Assembly: GCF_003730195.1 (NCBI RefSeq)
Contig: NZ_QWGG01000009.1
Location: forward strand, 111,483 to 175,482
Source of the DNA: Halosimplex salinum
GTDB taxonomy: Archaea; Halobacteriota; Halobacteria; Halobacteriales; Haloarculaceae
Reading direction: 5' to 3'
DNA length: 64,000 nt
In this document: piece after piece, positions 41,324 through 50,971 of the stretch
How the letters are laid out: the number at the start of each line of letters is the position of its first letter
Numbering within the stretch: the stretch's first letter is position 1
Notes under the pieces: generated by a model
Told to the model about the DNA's origin: nothing
The model's input: only the letters and a program-made list of their open reading frames with translations
Database searches by the model: none
Translations under genes and position numbers: made by a program

Positions 41324-41830
41324 ATGCAGTTTGACACCGTCCAGGGAGACATCGCCCAGCAGTCCGCCGACGCGCTGGTCAACGCCGCCGGCACGAGCCT
41401 CCGAATGGGCAGCGGCGTCGCGGGCGCGCTCCGTCGGGCCGCCGGCGGGCCGATAAACGACGAGGCCACGTCGAAGGGGCCGGTCGGCCTCGGCGCGGTC
41501 GCCGTCACCGACGCCTACGACCTCGACGCGGAGTACGTGATCCACGCCGCCGCGATGCCACACTACGGCGACGGCCAGGCGACCCGCGAGTCCATCGCCG
41601 ACGCGACGCGCAACGCGCTCGCCCGCGCCGACGAACTCGACTGCGAGTCGGTCGTCCTCCCCGTTCTCGGCACCGGCGCCGCAGGCTTCGCGTTCGCGGA
41701 GGGCGCGCGTATCGTCTGCGAGAGCGTCGACGAGTACGAGCCAGACGGACTGTCCGACGTGCGGGTGATCGCCTACTCCGACGACGAGTTCGAGGGACTG
41801 GAGCGACTCGCCGGAGAGATTCGGGGATAG
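41324..41830 (+). CDS. Macro-domain ADP-ribose-binding protein
   Basis: 168 residues, a single macro domain. FDTVQGDIAQQSADALVNAA carries the GDI and N-A-A motifs that bind ADP-ribose; GSGVAGALRRAAGG and LPVLGTGAAGFAFAEGARIV form the phosphate loops. These proteins remove or read ADP-ribose and O-acetyl-ADP-ribose. Stand-alone, between the tRNA and a convergent ATP-grasp gene. Confidence 0.95.
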   Translation: MQFDTVQGDIAQQSADALVNAAGTSLRMGSGVAGALRRAAGGPINDEATSKGPVGLGAVAVTDAYDLDAEYVIHAAAMPHYGDGQATRESIADATRNALARADELDCESVVLPVLGTGAAGFAFAEGARIVCESVDEYEPDGLSDVRVIAYSDDEFEGLERLAGEIRG

Positions 41831-41844
41831 GTCGGCCCTCCCGT

Positions 41845-42708
41845 TCACGCCTCGGCAGTGCGCCGGATCAGGTCGGCAAGGTCGTCCCAGAACCCGTCGG
41901 CGTACTTCGCGGCGTCGTCGATGGTGGGACGGGCGTTGGTCTCGTTCACGACGGCCCGGTCGTCGGTCACCAGTAGATCCACTCCCAGGAACGGAATGTC
42001 CAGCACCTCGGCAGTCCGCTCGGCGAGGTCGCGCAGTTCGGGGTCGAGATCGACGCGATTCGCCTCCGCGCCGCGGTGGACGTTGTGCTTCCACTGGCCG
42101 GCGGCGAGCGCGTCCCCGGGCAGTCGCCGTTCGACGGCCCCGACGTACTCGCCGTCGAGGACCATCACGCGGTAGTCGGTCGCGCCGGGGAGGTACTCCT
42201 GGAGGAGGAAGGACTTGTCACCGGTCGCCTGGAAGTCGTGGACCAGGTCGAGGTAGTCGACGACGCCGAGCAGCGAGTCCAGATCATGGGCCTTCGCGAC
42301 GCCGACGCCGCGGGTCGTGGAGTTGGGCTTGACGACCACGGGCGGGTCGAGGCGGTCGAATGCCGCCGCGACCTCGGACTCGTCGACGGGGTTCGACACC
42401 ATCACCGTCTCGGGGACGGGCACGTCGGCGCGGGCCAGGCGGGTGAGCACGCCGGCCTTGTTGCGCGAGCGGAGGATCGCTTCGCGGTCGTTGACCCACG
42501 GGACGGCGAGCGCGGCGTCGGCGACGCCGCCCTCCATCAGTCGCGGCGGGTAGACGAAGCCGACGTCGAAGTCGTCCCACGGCGGGTCGGTGAGCGAGAC
42601 GGTCCGCTCGCGGGAACGGACGTGGTCGACCGCGATGTCGCGGTCGCCGAGCGGCCCCCGCATCCGCTCGTACGTTTCGGCGTTCGTGGCGACCGCCAGT
42701 CGGAGCAT
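41845..42708 (-). CDS. RimK-like ATP-grasp ligase
   Basis: 287 residues. ATP-grasp elements: VVVKPNSTTRGVGVAKAHDL (phosphate loop), FLLQEYLPGATDYRVMVLDG, and the metal-binding LGVDLLVTDDRAVVNETNAR with the E-x-N pattern. RimK-type enzymes join amino acids to a carboxylate on a protein or small molecule. The substrate is not evident; LysX/ArgX/RimK-like roles are possible. Convergent with the macro-domain gene, 14 bp between the stops. Confidence 0.85.
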   Translation of the reverse strand: MLRLAVATNAETYERMRGPLGDRDIAVDHVRSRERTVSLTDPPWDDFDVGFVYPPRLMEGGVADAALAVPWVNDREAILRSRNKAGVLTRLARADVPVPETVMVSNPVDESEVAAAFDRLDPPVVVKPNSTTRGVGVAKAHDLDSLLGVVDYLDLVHDFQATGDKSFLLQEYLPGATDYRVMVLDGEYVGAVERRLPGDALAAGQWKHNVHRGAEANRVDLDPELRDLAERTAEVLDIPFLGVDLLVTDDRAVVNETNARPTIDDAAKYADGFWDDLADLIRRTAEA

Positions 42709-42800
42709 GCCCGCCCGTAGTGATCAGTCCCACTTAGCACCTCCGCCCGAGAGTCGCGGAGACTCGTCAGTAGCGACGGGAAAACCGGAAGAAGGTCGCC

Positions 42801-43331
42801 TCAGGCGATCAGCAGTTCTTCGCCGCGTTCGACCTTGATGCGGCACGGCGGGGTGATCTTGTTGTAGGCGCGGCGGAAGGCCTCTTTGACCTCTTCGGCC
42901 TGGTCGACGTCGCAGTAGGCCGTGAACAGCTGTTCGCCGGCCTGGACGCGCGAGGCGGTGCCGACGATCTTCCCGAAGGCCTGACGCATGCCGTCGGAGA
43001 CACGGTCCGCACCGGCGCCGGTCGCCTGTTTGTTCTCCCGGATGACCTGGTGGGGGAACTTCCGGAGGACCATCTTGTAGTTGCCCTCGCCGAGTTCCTT
43101 GATCAGGTGACGGTTGGCCGAGAGGCGGGAGGCCTCCATCGAGCCGTGGCGCAGCTGGACGGACTCCTCGACGATGAGGGATATCTGGACCGGGTAGTCC
43201 GAACCGTCCGCTTGCTTGTCGCCCATCTGGTGCTGTGCGATCTTCGAACCGGGAATACCCGTGATGTACTCCCGTCGGGTGTACGCGGGCTTGTCGATGT
43301 CCCGGTACATCGAGGCTGGTTTGTCGGCCAT
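42801..43331 (-). CDS. rpl10e: Large-subunit ribosomal protein L10e/L16
   Basis: 176 residues, full length. Recognisable L16-like stretches: [56 protein letters not shown] and RMQ-like [20 protein letters not shown]. Normally single-copy and essential; it anchors the region as core chromosome. Confidence 0.97.
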   Translation of the reverse strand: MADKPASMYRDIDKPAYTRREYITGIPGSKIAQHQMGDKQADGSDYPVQISLIVEESVQLRHGSMEASRLSANRHLIKELGEGNYKMVLRKFPHQVIRENKQATGAGADRVSDGMRQAFGKIVGTASRVQAGEQLFTAYCDVDQAEEVKEAFRRAYNKITPPCRIKVERGEELLIA

Positions 43332-43458
43332 AGTCTTGCATTAGAACAATCTCAGCGCGTGGATAAAGGCTTCGAACCCGGCCGGAACCGCGTGACTGTC
43401 CCCCAGACACGACTCACGGCCGGTCGACCCGGGCGAACCGCCCGAGACCCGGACCGCC

Positions 43459-45561
43459 TCATCCCCCGTCCGGGTGCGAGACGCCGTGATAGTCGAGTTC
43501 TGCCGCGAGCGAGTCGGGACCGACGACTCGAACGCCGCGTTCGTCGGCCCGCTCCCGCGCCGGAGGAGACAGCCGCGCCCTCGCGACGATGACTGCCGCG
43601 TCGAGTCCGGCCGCATCCTCGACGGCCGCCGCGACCCGCTCGACCGCGTCGCCGTCGAGGGCCGCGGTCCCGTCGGCGTGGACGGCCCGGACGCCCACAC
43701 CGACTGCGACCGGCCCCGGCGTCGTCGCGTGCAGGTCCACCTCGTCCGCAGCCTCCCCCTCTGGTGCGTCGACTGCCCAGCCGGTCTCCCGGAAGAGCGT
43801 CGCGACGAGGTCGCGATAGGCGCCGGCCGAGACGGACGCCAGGTCCGCAGGAGCCCAGTCAGCGGACCCGCCGCCGCTCGCACCCGACATCTGCGAATCG
43901 ACGGTCGACTCCGTCTCAGTGACGGCTCGCTCCGGGTCGTCCGCGGTCGACGTCGACTCGTCGGCCGCCGATCGAATCCGCGTCGCCGACACCCACCCGT
44001 CGCCCGCCTCCCCGGAGTCTATGCCCTCGCCGTCCGTCCCCGCTTCGTCCGTGTCGTCGTCCACGGACGCCCAATCTTCGCGGACCGCGTCGGACGTAGT
44101 CTCGCTCTCCGTCGTCGACCCGCCGTCGGCCGGCGTCGGGGTGCCGGCCGCCCCGGGACCGGACTCGGCAGTCGCCTCCGGGTCGGGTTCGTCGGACGGA
44201 ACCACAACGGTCTCCGCCGGCGTCGCGTCTCCGCCGTCCTCGGACCGGTCTGCCGACAGGTCGGGGCGGTGGTCGTCCACCGTCGCCTCGAGTTCGTCGA
44301 CCGTGTCCAGTTCCTCGGGGACTCGCTCGCGCGCCACCTCGCGAGCGGCGTCGAGCGCCGACTGGGCGCGCTCGCAGGCCGCGGCGGCCGCTTCGGGCGG
44401 CGCTCCGTCGGCCACGTCGACAGCGCGGCGCGCGCGCTCACAGCGGGCCGCGACGAGACCTTCGGCGACCACGGCGAGTCGTTCGCGGATCGCCTCGCGG
44501 TCGCCGGCGAAGCGGCGCTCGTCGCGCCCCCAGTCCAGCGACCGAAGCGTCTCGTAGCGGTCGAGCGCGCGCTCCCACCACTCGACCGCCGTCTCCGGGT
44601 CGTCCTCGGCGGACGCCACTTCGACGGCCTGCTCGGCCCGCTCCAGCGGCGCGGCGGCCAGTCGCTCGCGGTCCTCGGCCAGCGTCTCCAGCCGCCGCTC
44701 GATCAGGTCGTCGGTCGGTCGGTCGGCGTCGACCGACAGCGCCGCCGCGTAGCTCTCGGCCGCCCGCTCGAAGTTGTCGAACGCCGACTCGTACTCCCGG
44801 TCGTCCCACCGAGTGTGCGCACGCTCGCGCACCTGCTCGGCCCGTTCGGCGTAGGCCCGCCGCTCGTACCACGCCAGTCGCGCCCGGTAGTCCGCGACCC
44901 GGTCGGCGACCGACGCCGACGCGCCGTCCAGCGACGCCGCCGCCTCCTCGGCGTCGGCGAGCGTCTCGCGCACGTCGCCGACGGCAGCGAGGACGATATC
45001 GACGTCCCCTGCTTCGAAGGCCGTCTCGACCTGGTCGAGCGTCTCCGCGGCCGCCTCCAGGTGGCGCTCGGCGCGCGTCCAGACTCCGGCCGCCGCGTCG
45101 AGGAACTCCTGGACCGGGCCGAGGTCGCCACGGGACTGGAACCGGTACTGCCGCCCGTGAACCGTCTCGAGGACGAGCGCGCCACCGAGGAACCCGTCGA
45201 CCGTCCGGGCCTCCACGACGTCGCCCAGCGGGACCGAGTGCGTCCGGTCCCCGTCCGCGTGCCCGACCGCGAACAGGACCCGGACGTCCGTCACGAGCGC
45301 CGTCGCGCTGTGGTCGCTGTCCGGCGTGACGCGCTCGGACTCGTCGACGCTCCCCCCACCGCTCCCGCCGACCGCGTCCCCGGATCGGTCGATCCGGACG
45401 CCCCGTTTCTTGTTGCGGACGACGTACCGCGGCGTCTCTCCAGCGTCGACGTACTCCGCGAGCGGCCGGTCGTGCAGGATCCCCCGACCGATGAGACCGC
45501 CGCTCCCCGTCTCCGTGAGTACCGATTCCTCGCCGTCTTCCACCTCGATGACGTGTTTCAT
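43459..45561 (-). CDS. PH-like domain, coiled-coil and Mrr-type nuclease-fold protein
   Basis: 700 residues in three parts. Residues about 60-155 form a PH-like fold (VLFAVGHADGDRTHSVPLGD, then DGFLGGALVLETVHGRQYRF). Residues about 155-420 are Ala/Arg/Glu-rich coiled coil, followed by a long acidic, disordered stretch. The C-terminal about 120 residues resemble the Mrr/restriction-endonuclease-like fold (SAGAYRDLVATLFRETGWAV, DEVDLHATTPGPVAVGVGVR). The usual D...QxK core is D...VxV here, so cleavage is doubtful. Possibly a DNA-binding or sensing protein. Confidence 0.6.
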   Translation of the reverse strand: MKHVIEVEDGEESVLTETGSGGLIGRGILHDRPLAEYVDAGETPRYVVRNKKRGVRIDRSGDAVGGSGGGSVDESERVTPDSDHSATALVTDVRVLFAVGHADGDRTHSVPLGDVVEARTVDGFLGGALVLETVHGRQYRFQSRGDLGPVQEFLDAAAGVWTRAERHLEAAAETLDQVETAFEAGDVDIVLAAVGDVRETLADAEEAAASLDGASASVADRVADYRARLAWYERRAYAERAEQVRERAHTRWDDREYESAFDNFERAAESYAAALSVDADRPTDDLIERRLETLAEDRERLAAAPLERAEQAVEVASAEDDPETAVEWWERALDRYETLRSLDWGRDERRFAGDREAIRERLAVVAEGLVAARCERARRAVDVADGAPPEAAAAACERAQSALDAAREVARERVPEELDTVDELEATVDDHRPDLSADRSEDGGDATPAETVVVPSDEPDPEATAESGPGAAGTPTPADGGSTTESETTSDAVREDWASVDDDTDEAGTDGEGIDSGEAGDGWVSATRIRSAADESTSTADDPERAVTETESTVDSQMSGASGGGSADWAPADLASVSAGAYRDLVATLFRETGWAVDAPEGEAADEVDLHATTPGPVAVGVGVRAVHADGTAALDGDAVERVAAAVEDAAGLDAAVIVARARLSPPARERADERGVRVVGPDSLAAELDYHGVSHPDGG

Positions 45562-45700
45562 CTCCCCCTGCCCCCCAGTACTGTCGATACCATCTCCACG
45601 ATGACACTAAACTGTTGCGCCCGCCCCGTCGGACTGGGCGAACGTCGGGTTACTCGGGTGCCACTGGTGCTCTTTTACCGCTCGCGGCCCAACGGCGGGT

Positions 45701-46699
45701 ATGAACAAACTCGTCGACGGCGAGTGGCGGACGGACATCGACGACTACACGAACGACGACGGCGAGTTCGAGCGCCAGGAGACGAACTTCCGGGACCGGG
45801 TCGAGGACGACCCCGACGCGCGCTTCCAGCCCGAAGCCGGTCGCTACCACCTCTACGTCTCCTACGCGTGCCCGTGGGCCCACCGCACGCTGGTGATCCG
45901 CGCGCTGAAAGGCCTCGAGGACGCCATCTCCGTCGACGTCGTCGACCCCTACCGCGACGACGGCGGCTGGCAGTTCACCCCCGAAAAGGACGGATGTACG
46001 CCGGACACCGTCAACGGGAGCGACTACCTCCGCGAGGTGTACCAGGCCGCCGACCCGGACGCGACCTGCCGCGTGACCGTTCCGGTGCTCTGGGACAAGC
46101 AAGAGGAGACCATCGTCAACAACGAGTCCAGGGAGGTCCTGCGGATGCTCGACACGGAGTTCGATTCCGTGGCCGAACACGACGTCGACCTCTACCCCGA
46201 GGGCTACCGTGAGGAAGTCGACCGGATCATCGACGACATCTACGACCCGATCAACAACGGCGTGTACCGCGCCGGCTTCGCCGGATCGCAGGAGGCCTAC
46301 GACCGCGCAGTCGACGACCTGTTCGACGCGCTCGACCACTGGGACGAGGTGCTCGACGACCAGCGCTACCTCGCCGACGACCGCCTGACCGAAGCGGACG
46401 TCTGCATGTTCACGACGCTGATCCGCTTCGACCACGTCTACCACACCCACTTCAAGTGTAACGTGCAGGCGATCCACGAGTACGAGAACCTCTGGCCGTA
46501 CCTGCGCGACCTCTACCAGACGCCGGGCGTCGCCGGGACGGTGGATATGGACCACATCAAAGAGCACTACTACACGACGCATCCCGACGTGAACCCGAAG
46601 CGGCTGGTCGCTCGCGGGCCGGACCTGCAGTTCGGGGCGCCCCACGACCGCGACGAACTGCCGGGCGCGCTCCCGACGGACCTGCTCCCGCTGGCCTGA
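45701..46699 (+). CDS. Glutathione S-transferase family protein (second glutathionyl-hydroquinone-reductase-like copy)
   Basis: 332 residues, collinear with 2719-3693 over its whole length: YHLYVSYACPWAHRTLVIRA (catalytic Cys57), KDGCTPDTVNGSDYLREVYQ, VPVLWDKQEETIVNNES and the C-terminal DRLTEADVCMFTTLIRFDHV. This copy has no DoxX or HxlR neighbour, so regulation differs from the first. Divergent from the PH/Mrr-like gene. Confidence 0.92.
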   Translation: MNKLVDGEWRTDIDDYTNDDGEFERQETNFRDRVEDDPDARFQPEAGRYHLYVSYACPWAHRTLVIRALKGLEDAISVDVVDPYRDDGGWQFTPEKDGCTPDTVNGSDYLREVYQAADPDATCRVTVPVLWDKQEETIVNNESREVLRMLDTEFDSVAEHDVDLYPEGYREEVDRIIDDIYDPINNGVYRAGFAGSQEAYDRAVDDLFDALDHWDEVLDDQRYLADDRLTEADVCMFTTLIRFDHVYHTHFKCNVQAIHEYENLWPYLRDLYQTPGVAGTVDMDHIKEHYYTTHPDVNPKRLVARGPDLQFGAPHDRDELPGALPTDLLPLA

Positions 46700-46717
46700 G
46701 CGGCGACGGGCCGTCCG

Positions 46718-47833
46718 TCAGCGGTCTTCGGGGCGCGAGGGACCGGCGGACGCCCGCCCGAGCCGAGCCGCGAGTTCGCTGTCCAGCTGCGAGTCGGGGT
46801 GAGTCCGGAGGGCCACGACACTGCCGTCGTCGACGGTCGCAGTGACCGTCCGCTGGCGCCGGCGGACCACTTCGATCCCGTCGAACTCCTCGCTGTGGCG
46901 GACGGCGTGGACGACGGCGGCGAAACTCGCGACCGTCCCCAGCGTGAGCAGTGGTGCGAGGAGGCCCCCCTCGAGCACGACGAGCGCGGCGAACGGCGAG
47001 AGCCCGAGCACGCCGACTCCCCAGTGAGCGAGCGGGTCGTCGCCCGCACCGCCGGTGACACGGCGCTCGACCGCGGTGAGCCGGTCCGCGAGCCTGTCGA
47101 GGCCGTCGAACCGGGCGAGTCGATCGGTCAGCGTCCGCCCGTTCAGGTCGAGGCCGTTGCGACGGACGTGAGCGGTGGCGAGCGCGCCGCCGACGGTGGC
47201 GAGCGCGAGCGCCGGCGTCAGCGGGTTCGCCGCGACACCGAGGACGGCGAGGAAGCCGACGACCGAGAGCAGGTACCCGACGCCCCCGAGGAGTCGGGCG
47301 TCGTTCCCGCGGATCTGGAGGACCGTCCCGAGGGCGCTTCGGACCGCACAGAGCCGGTCGATACCGACGCCGACGAGCCCGTCGTCGGCGACGACGAGCA
47401 GGCGCTCGTCGGTCAGCGCGACCGTCGCCGGACCGTCGCGGTCGCCCCGGAGTCGCGCGTTGTCGACGATCTGAAGCGACTCGTCCGGCCGGAGGTGGCC
47501 CCGGACGAGTCCGCTCTCGCGCTCCCGAAGCGGGGGAGGCGTCCACGGCTCGACCGTCGTGACGCGGTCGACGGTCGTCTCGATCACGCCGCGATCGGGC
47601 TCCGTGTCGCGGTCGTCCGCACTACGAGCAGTCGTCACGGCCGAGCGCGCGTCGCCGGGTGATCGGCGGACAGGATCTCTCTCGCTCACGGGCGTCGACT
47701 GCCCGGTATCTGTGTCGGTCGTGGCGCTCACCGGTCGAGACGCCCCAGCGCCCGGTTGTGGGTCGTCGGTGCCGTCCGGCCCGTCGCCGATATCGTCCTC
47801 GCGACGGTCGTCGGTCGTTCGTCTCTCACCCAT
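46718..47833 (-). CDS. Membrane protein with PH-like domain
   Basis: 371 residues from ATG 47833. A long polar, probably disordered N-terminus (about 1-95) is followed by a PH-like region (GHLRPDESLQIVDNARLRGD, ATVALTDERLLVVADDGLVG), two helices (about 180-220) and two more (about 285-325), then GIEVVRRRQRTVTATVDDGS. Function unknown. Convergent with the second GST, 18 bp between stops. Relative of the N-terminal part of the 43459 protein in fold only. Confidence 0.6.
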   Translation of the reverse strand: MGERRTTDDRREDDIGDGPDGTDDPQPGAGASRPVSATTDTDTGQSTPVSERDPVRRSPGDARSAVTTARSADDRDTEPDRGVIETTVDRVTTVEPWTPPPLRERESGLVRGHLRPDESLQIVDNARLRGDRDGPATVALTDERLLVVADDGLVGVGIDRLCAVRSALGTVLQIRGNDARLLGGVGYLLSVVGFLAVLGVAANPLTPALALATVGGALATAHVRRNGLDLNGRTLTDRLARFDGLDRLADRLTAVERRVTGGAGDDPLAHWGVGVLGLSPFAALVVLEGGLLAPLLTLGTVASFAAVVHAVRHSEEFDGIEVVRRRQRTVTATVDDGSVVALRTHPDSQLDSELAARLGRASAGPSRPEDR

Positions 47834-48006
47834 GGAACGTCTTCCCCCCGCCGCCCGGATTGTAAATGACGGCTTATCGACCGTCTCGCCCGGTTCCAGA
47901 CCGAGACAGTCGGCAGTCAAGGAGCGGGAGACACGCGGTCGTCACGGACTCCGGCGACGAACGCCGGTGTCGAAAGGCCGTAGGTCCGGGAATACGTCGG
48001 TGACCT

Positions 48007-49017
48007 ATGACGCGCGTCACGGTCGGCGGTCGCCTGCACGCCGGCTTCCAGAACCTCTCCCTGGCTCACAACCGCCTCTACGGCGGCGTCGGCGTCGCGC
48101 TCGCCGAACCGCGCCTGGACCTGCGCGCCGAGCGCGCCGACGTGGTCGACTGCGACGACGAGGCGGCCACGCCGTACGTCGAGCGGGTCGTGGACCACCT
48201 CGACGTGCCCGGCGCGACCGTCCGCGTCGACGACGAACTCCCGCGCCACGCCGGCCTCGGGAGCGGGACGCAACTCGCGCTCGCCGCCCTCGTCGCCGTC
48301 GCCGGCGCGTACGACGTCGAGGTGGACCCGCGCGCCCGCGCGCCCGCGCTGGGTCGGGGCGGCCGCAGCGGCATCGGCGTCGCCACCTTCGAGCGCGGCG
48401 GGTTCGTCGTCGACGGCGGTCACCCGACCGAACGGTTCACCACCGCGCCGCCCGCGGAGGGCGAGTGGACGGTCCCGCCGGTCGTCGCCCGTCACGACCT
48501 CCCCGAGGAGTGGCGGTTCGTCCTCGCCGTCCCCGACGCCGGCCCGGGCCGCAGCGGTGACGAGGAAGACGAGAGCATGCGCTCGGTCGTCGAGCGAGCC
48601 GATCCCGGCATCGCCGAGGAGATCGCCGGGCTGGTCACGCAACACCTCCTCCCCGCGGCGGCGACCGGCGACCGCGCGGCGTTCGGGAGTGCAGTCGCCA
48701 GACTCGGCCGACTCAACGGCGCCTGGTACGCCGACGAGCAGGGGGGCGTCTACCGCCCGCCCGCGGGCGCCCTCATCGACCGCCTCTCCGACGAACCCGC
48801 GGTCGCCGGCGCCGGCCAGTCGTCGTGGGGGCCGACCGTCTACGCCCTGACGAACGCCAACTACGCCGACGACGTGGCCGACGCGGCCCGCGACGCGCTC
48901 TCCGACGTGGCCGACGGCGGGCTCGCGGGAGAGCCCTCGTCGGACCGCCGGTCCGACGGCGGTCGCGTGATAGTCGCTCGCCCCCGGAACGAGGGCGCGA
49001 GGGTCGCCGACGAGTGA
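48007..49017 (+). CDS. mptG: Beta-ribofuranosylaminobenzene 5'-phosphate synthase family protein (MptG-like)
   Basis: 336 residues, GHMP-kinase-like fold. VGGRLHAGFQNLSLAHNRLY and GVGVALAEPRL start the protein; LPRHAGLGSGTQLALAALVA is the GHMP loop; later ESMRSVVERADPGIAEEIAG and QSSWGPTVYALTNANYADD. The family condenses a hydroxy- or aminobenzoate with PRPP, releasing CO2 and pyrophosphate, in methanopterin-type cofactor synthesis. Haloarchaea use folate, so the physiological product here is uncertain. Confidence 0.85.
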   Translation: MTRVTVGGRLHAGFQNLSLAHNRLYGGVGVALAEPRLDLRAERADVVDCDDEAATPYVERVVDHLDVPGATVRVDDELPRHAGLGSGTQLALAALVAVAGAYDVEVDPRARAPALGRGGRSGIGVATFERGGFVVDGGHPTERFTTAPPAEGEWTVPPVVARHDLPEEWRFVLAVPDAGPGRSGDEEDESMRSVVERADPGIAEEIAGLVTQHLLPAAATGDRAAFGSAVARLGRLNGAWYADEQGGVYRPPAGALIDRLSDEPAVAGAGQSSWGPTVYALTNANYADDVADAARDALSDVADGGLAGEPSSDRRSDGGRVIVARPRNEGARVADE

Positions 49018-49077
49018 GTTTCAGCGACCGATAATCGCGGCGTAACAGGTAAGCGGGGGGCCCCGAGAGGTAGGGGC

Positions 49078-49920
49078 ATGCATCGAATACCCTTCGGGGT
49101 CCGCCAGCTCGACACGACGCTCGGTGGCGGCGCGCCGGCGGGGAGCGTCGTCCTCACGGCGGGCGAGGGCGGCGCGGGGTCCCGGGAGTTCATGTACACC
49201 AGTACGCTGTTGAACGCGCTGGCGAACACCGACGAGGACCTGCACAACCTCTACTACGGCGACCTCGCGGCGAACGCCGACCCGCCGGACGAAGTCCACT
49301 TTATCTCATTTACCGCCGGCGAGGACCGCTTCGTCGACGAGATCGACACCACGATGGAGTCGGAGATCGTGGACGCCGGGATCGACGCCGTCCACTACCA
49401 CGACCTCTCTGAGCAGTATTTCCACCAGAGTCCAGTCCCACGGGACTGGTACGCCGAGGCGACCGCCGACATCAAGGACCTCCGGGCGCGCCAGGAGCGC
49501 GACGACATCCTCGGCGAACTCGGGAGCCGCCTGAGCGAACACGCCCCGGGCAACCTCGTCGTCATCGACTCCCTCTCGGACCTCATCAGCACCGCCGGCC
49601 GCGACCAGAACCTCGACTGGTCGGACGTGGCGTTCCTCGTCAAGGGGCTCCAGAAGGGCGCAGACCAGTGGGACGGCGTCATCCTCGTCCACCTCAACCA
49701 GGAGACGGTCTCCCCGACCGAGTACGGCCAGCTGGTCGACGGCGTCGACGGCACCCTGGAGTTCGAGTGGGCCAGCGGCGGGTCCACCCGCGCCCGAACG
49801 CTCGTCGTCAAACAGTTCCGGGGCGTCCTCTCGGGGATCGACGACGAGAACATCGTCCAGTTCGAGACCGAGATCGGCGAGGGCGGCTTCGACATCAGCG
49901 ACGTCCGCAAGATCCGATAG
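49078..49920 (+). CDS. KaiC/RecA-like ATPase homologue (haloarchaeal HTR-like)
   Basis: 280 residues. Begins MHRIPFGVRQLDTTLGGGAP as KaiC-like proteins do. The P-loop position reads LTAGEGGAGSREFMYT, lacking the Walker A Lys, while the Walker-B-like LVVIDSLSDLI is kept. ILVHLNQETV follows. It may bind nucleotide weakly or act structurally in signalling. Its TATA region and start are unremarkable. Confidence 0.75.
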   Translation: MHRIPFGVRQLDTTLGGGAPAGSVVLTAGEGGAGSREFMYTSTLLNALANTDEDLHNLYYGDLAANADPPDEVHFISFTAGEDRFVDEIDTTMESEIVDAGIDAVHYHDLSEQYFHQSPVPRDWYAEATADIKDLRARQERDDILGELGSRLSEHAPGNLVVIDSLSDLISTAGRDQNLDWSDVAFLVKGLQKGADQWDGVILVHLNQETVSPTEYGQLVDGVDGTLEFEWASGGSTRARTLVVKQFRGVLSGIDDENIVQFETEIGEGGFDISDVRKIR

Positions 49921-50044
49921 CGCGAATCGAATCGAGGATCGCGTCGGATCCGGTTCGAGAACGACGATCGCGGCGAGTCTCCAGATTCGATTTTCGAGAA
50001 CCGGTGGCAAACGCTTAACTACCTACTCGCGTCAACACGAGGTA

Positions 50045-50971
50045 ATGGCGAGCGAGTCGTCGGACGACGCCGGCGTGTCCGTGTCGCTCCCCGCGGATCT
50101 AGAGGCCTGGCTCGACCGCAAGGCGGCCGACCTCGACGTGGACCGCGAGGCCGTCGTCGTCCAGTTGCTCTCCTCGTATCGCGCCGCCGAGGAGTTCGGT
50201 GACGACGAGGTGAGCGCCGTGCTCGGCGACCGCGACGTGGAGTCGGAGGTCAGGGACGTGATCGCCGAACGGTTGCCCGACATCGCCGAGGCGGTCGCCG
50301 AACGCGTCGATACGGGCGACGTGGGCGAAGTGGAAGAGAGCCTCGCCGCGGAGATCGACCGCGTCGAGGCGGAGTTCACGGACAAGGTGCAGGACGTGCG
50401 CGAGCGCGTCGTCCAGGTGAAACGGGAGGCAGACGACAAGGCCGACGTCGACCACACCCACCCGGAGTTCGGGGAGCTCGCGACGCTCTCGACCGCTGTC
50501 GACGACCTGGAGTCGTCGCTGGCGGATATCGAGTCCCGCGTCTACGAGACCGCAGAGCGCGTCGAGGACCACGAAGACCGCCTCGACGACTTCGGCGACC
50601 GCGTCGACGAGGTGGAGGGGGCGACGGACAGACTCGAAGAGGTCGAGGAGCGCCTGCGGACGGTGGCCTGGGTGGTCAGCGACCTCAGAGAGGCAGAGCG
50701 GGCGCGGTCCAGCGGGACCGAGGCCATCGACCGGCTCAAGGCGACCGCGGCGGAACTCGACGTCGACCGCGCGGTCTGCGGGAACTGCTCGCGGGCGGTC
50801 GACATCGCGCTCCTGCACGAGCCGACCTGCCCCCACTGCGACGCCACCGTCAGCGACGTCCAGCTGCCCGGCGGGCTGTTCGGCAAGCCCCGGCTCACCG
50901 TCGCTCGACAGCTCGAGGCCGGCGACGAGACGGACCGCTCGAACGTCCCCGACGCGGCCGACCGGGAGTGA
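50045..50971 (+). CDS. Coiled-coil protein with CopG-like start and zinc-ribbon end
   Basis: 308 residues. SVSLPADLEAWLDRKAADLD at the N-terminus resembles a CopG/RHH strand-helix. Residues about 90-230 are heptad-like coiled coil (DDLESSLADIESRVYETAER). The C-terminal zinc ribbon has CGNC and CPHC. No DNA target known. Its stop overlaps the GTG start of the next gene by four bases (GTGA), so the two proteins are probably made together. Confidence 0.65.
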   Translation: MASESSDDAGVSVSLPADLEAWLDRKAADLDVDREAVVVQLLSSYRAAEEFGDDEVSAVLGDRDVESEVRDVIAERLPDIAEAVAERVDTGDVGEVEESLAAEIDRVEAEFTDKVQDVRERVVQVKREADDKADVDHTHPEFGELATLSTAVDDLESSLADIESRVYETAERVEDHEDRLDDFGDRVDEVEGATDRLEEVEERLRTVAWVVSDLREAERARSSGTEAIDRLKATAAELDVDRAVCGNCSRAVDIALLHEPTCPHCDATVSDVQLPGGLFGKPRLTVARQLEAGDETDRSNVPDAADRE

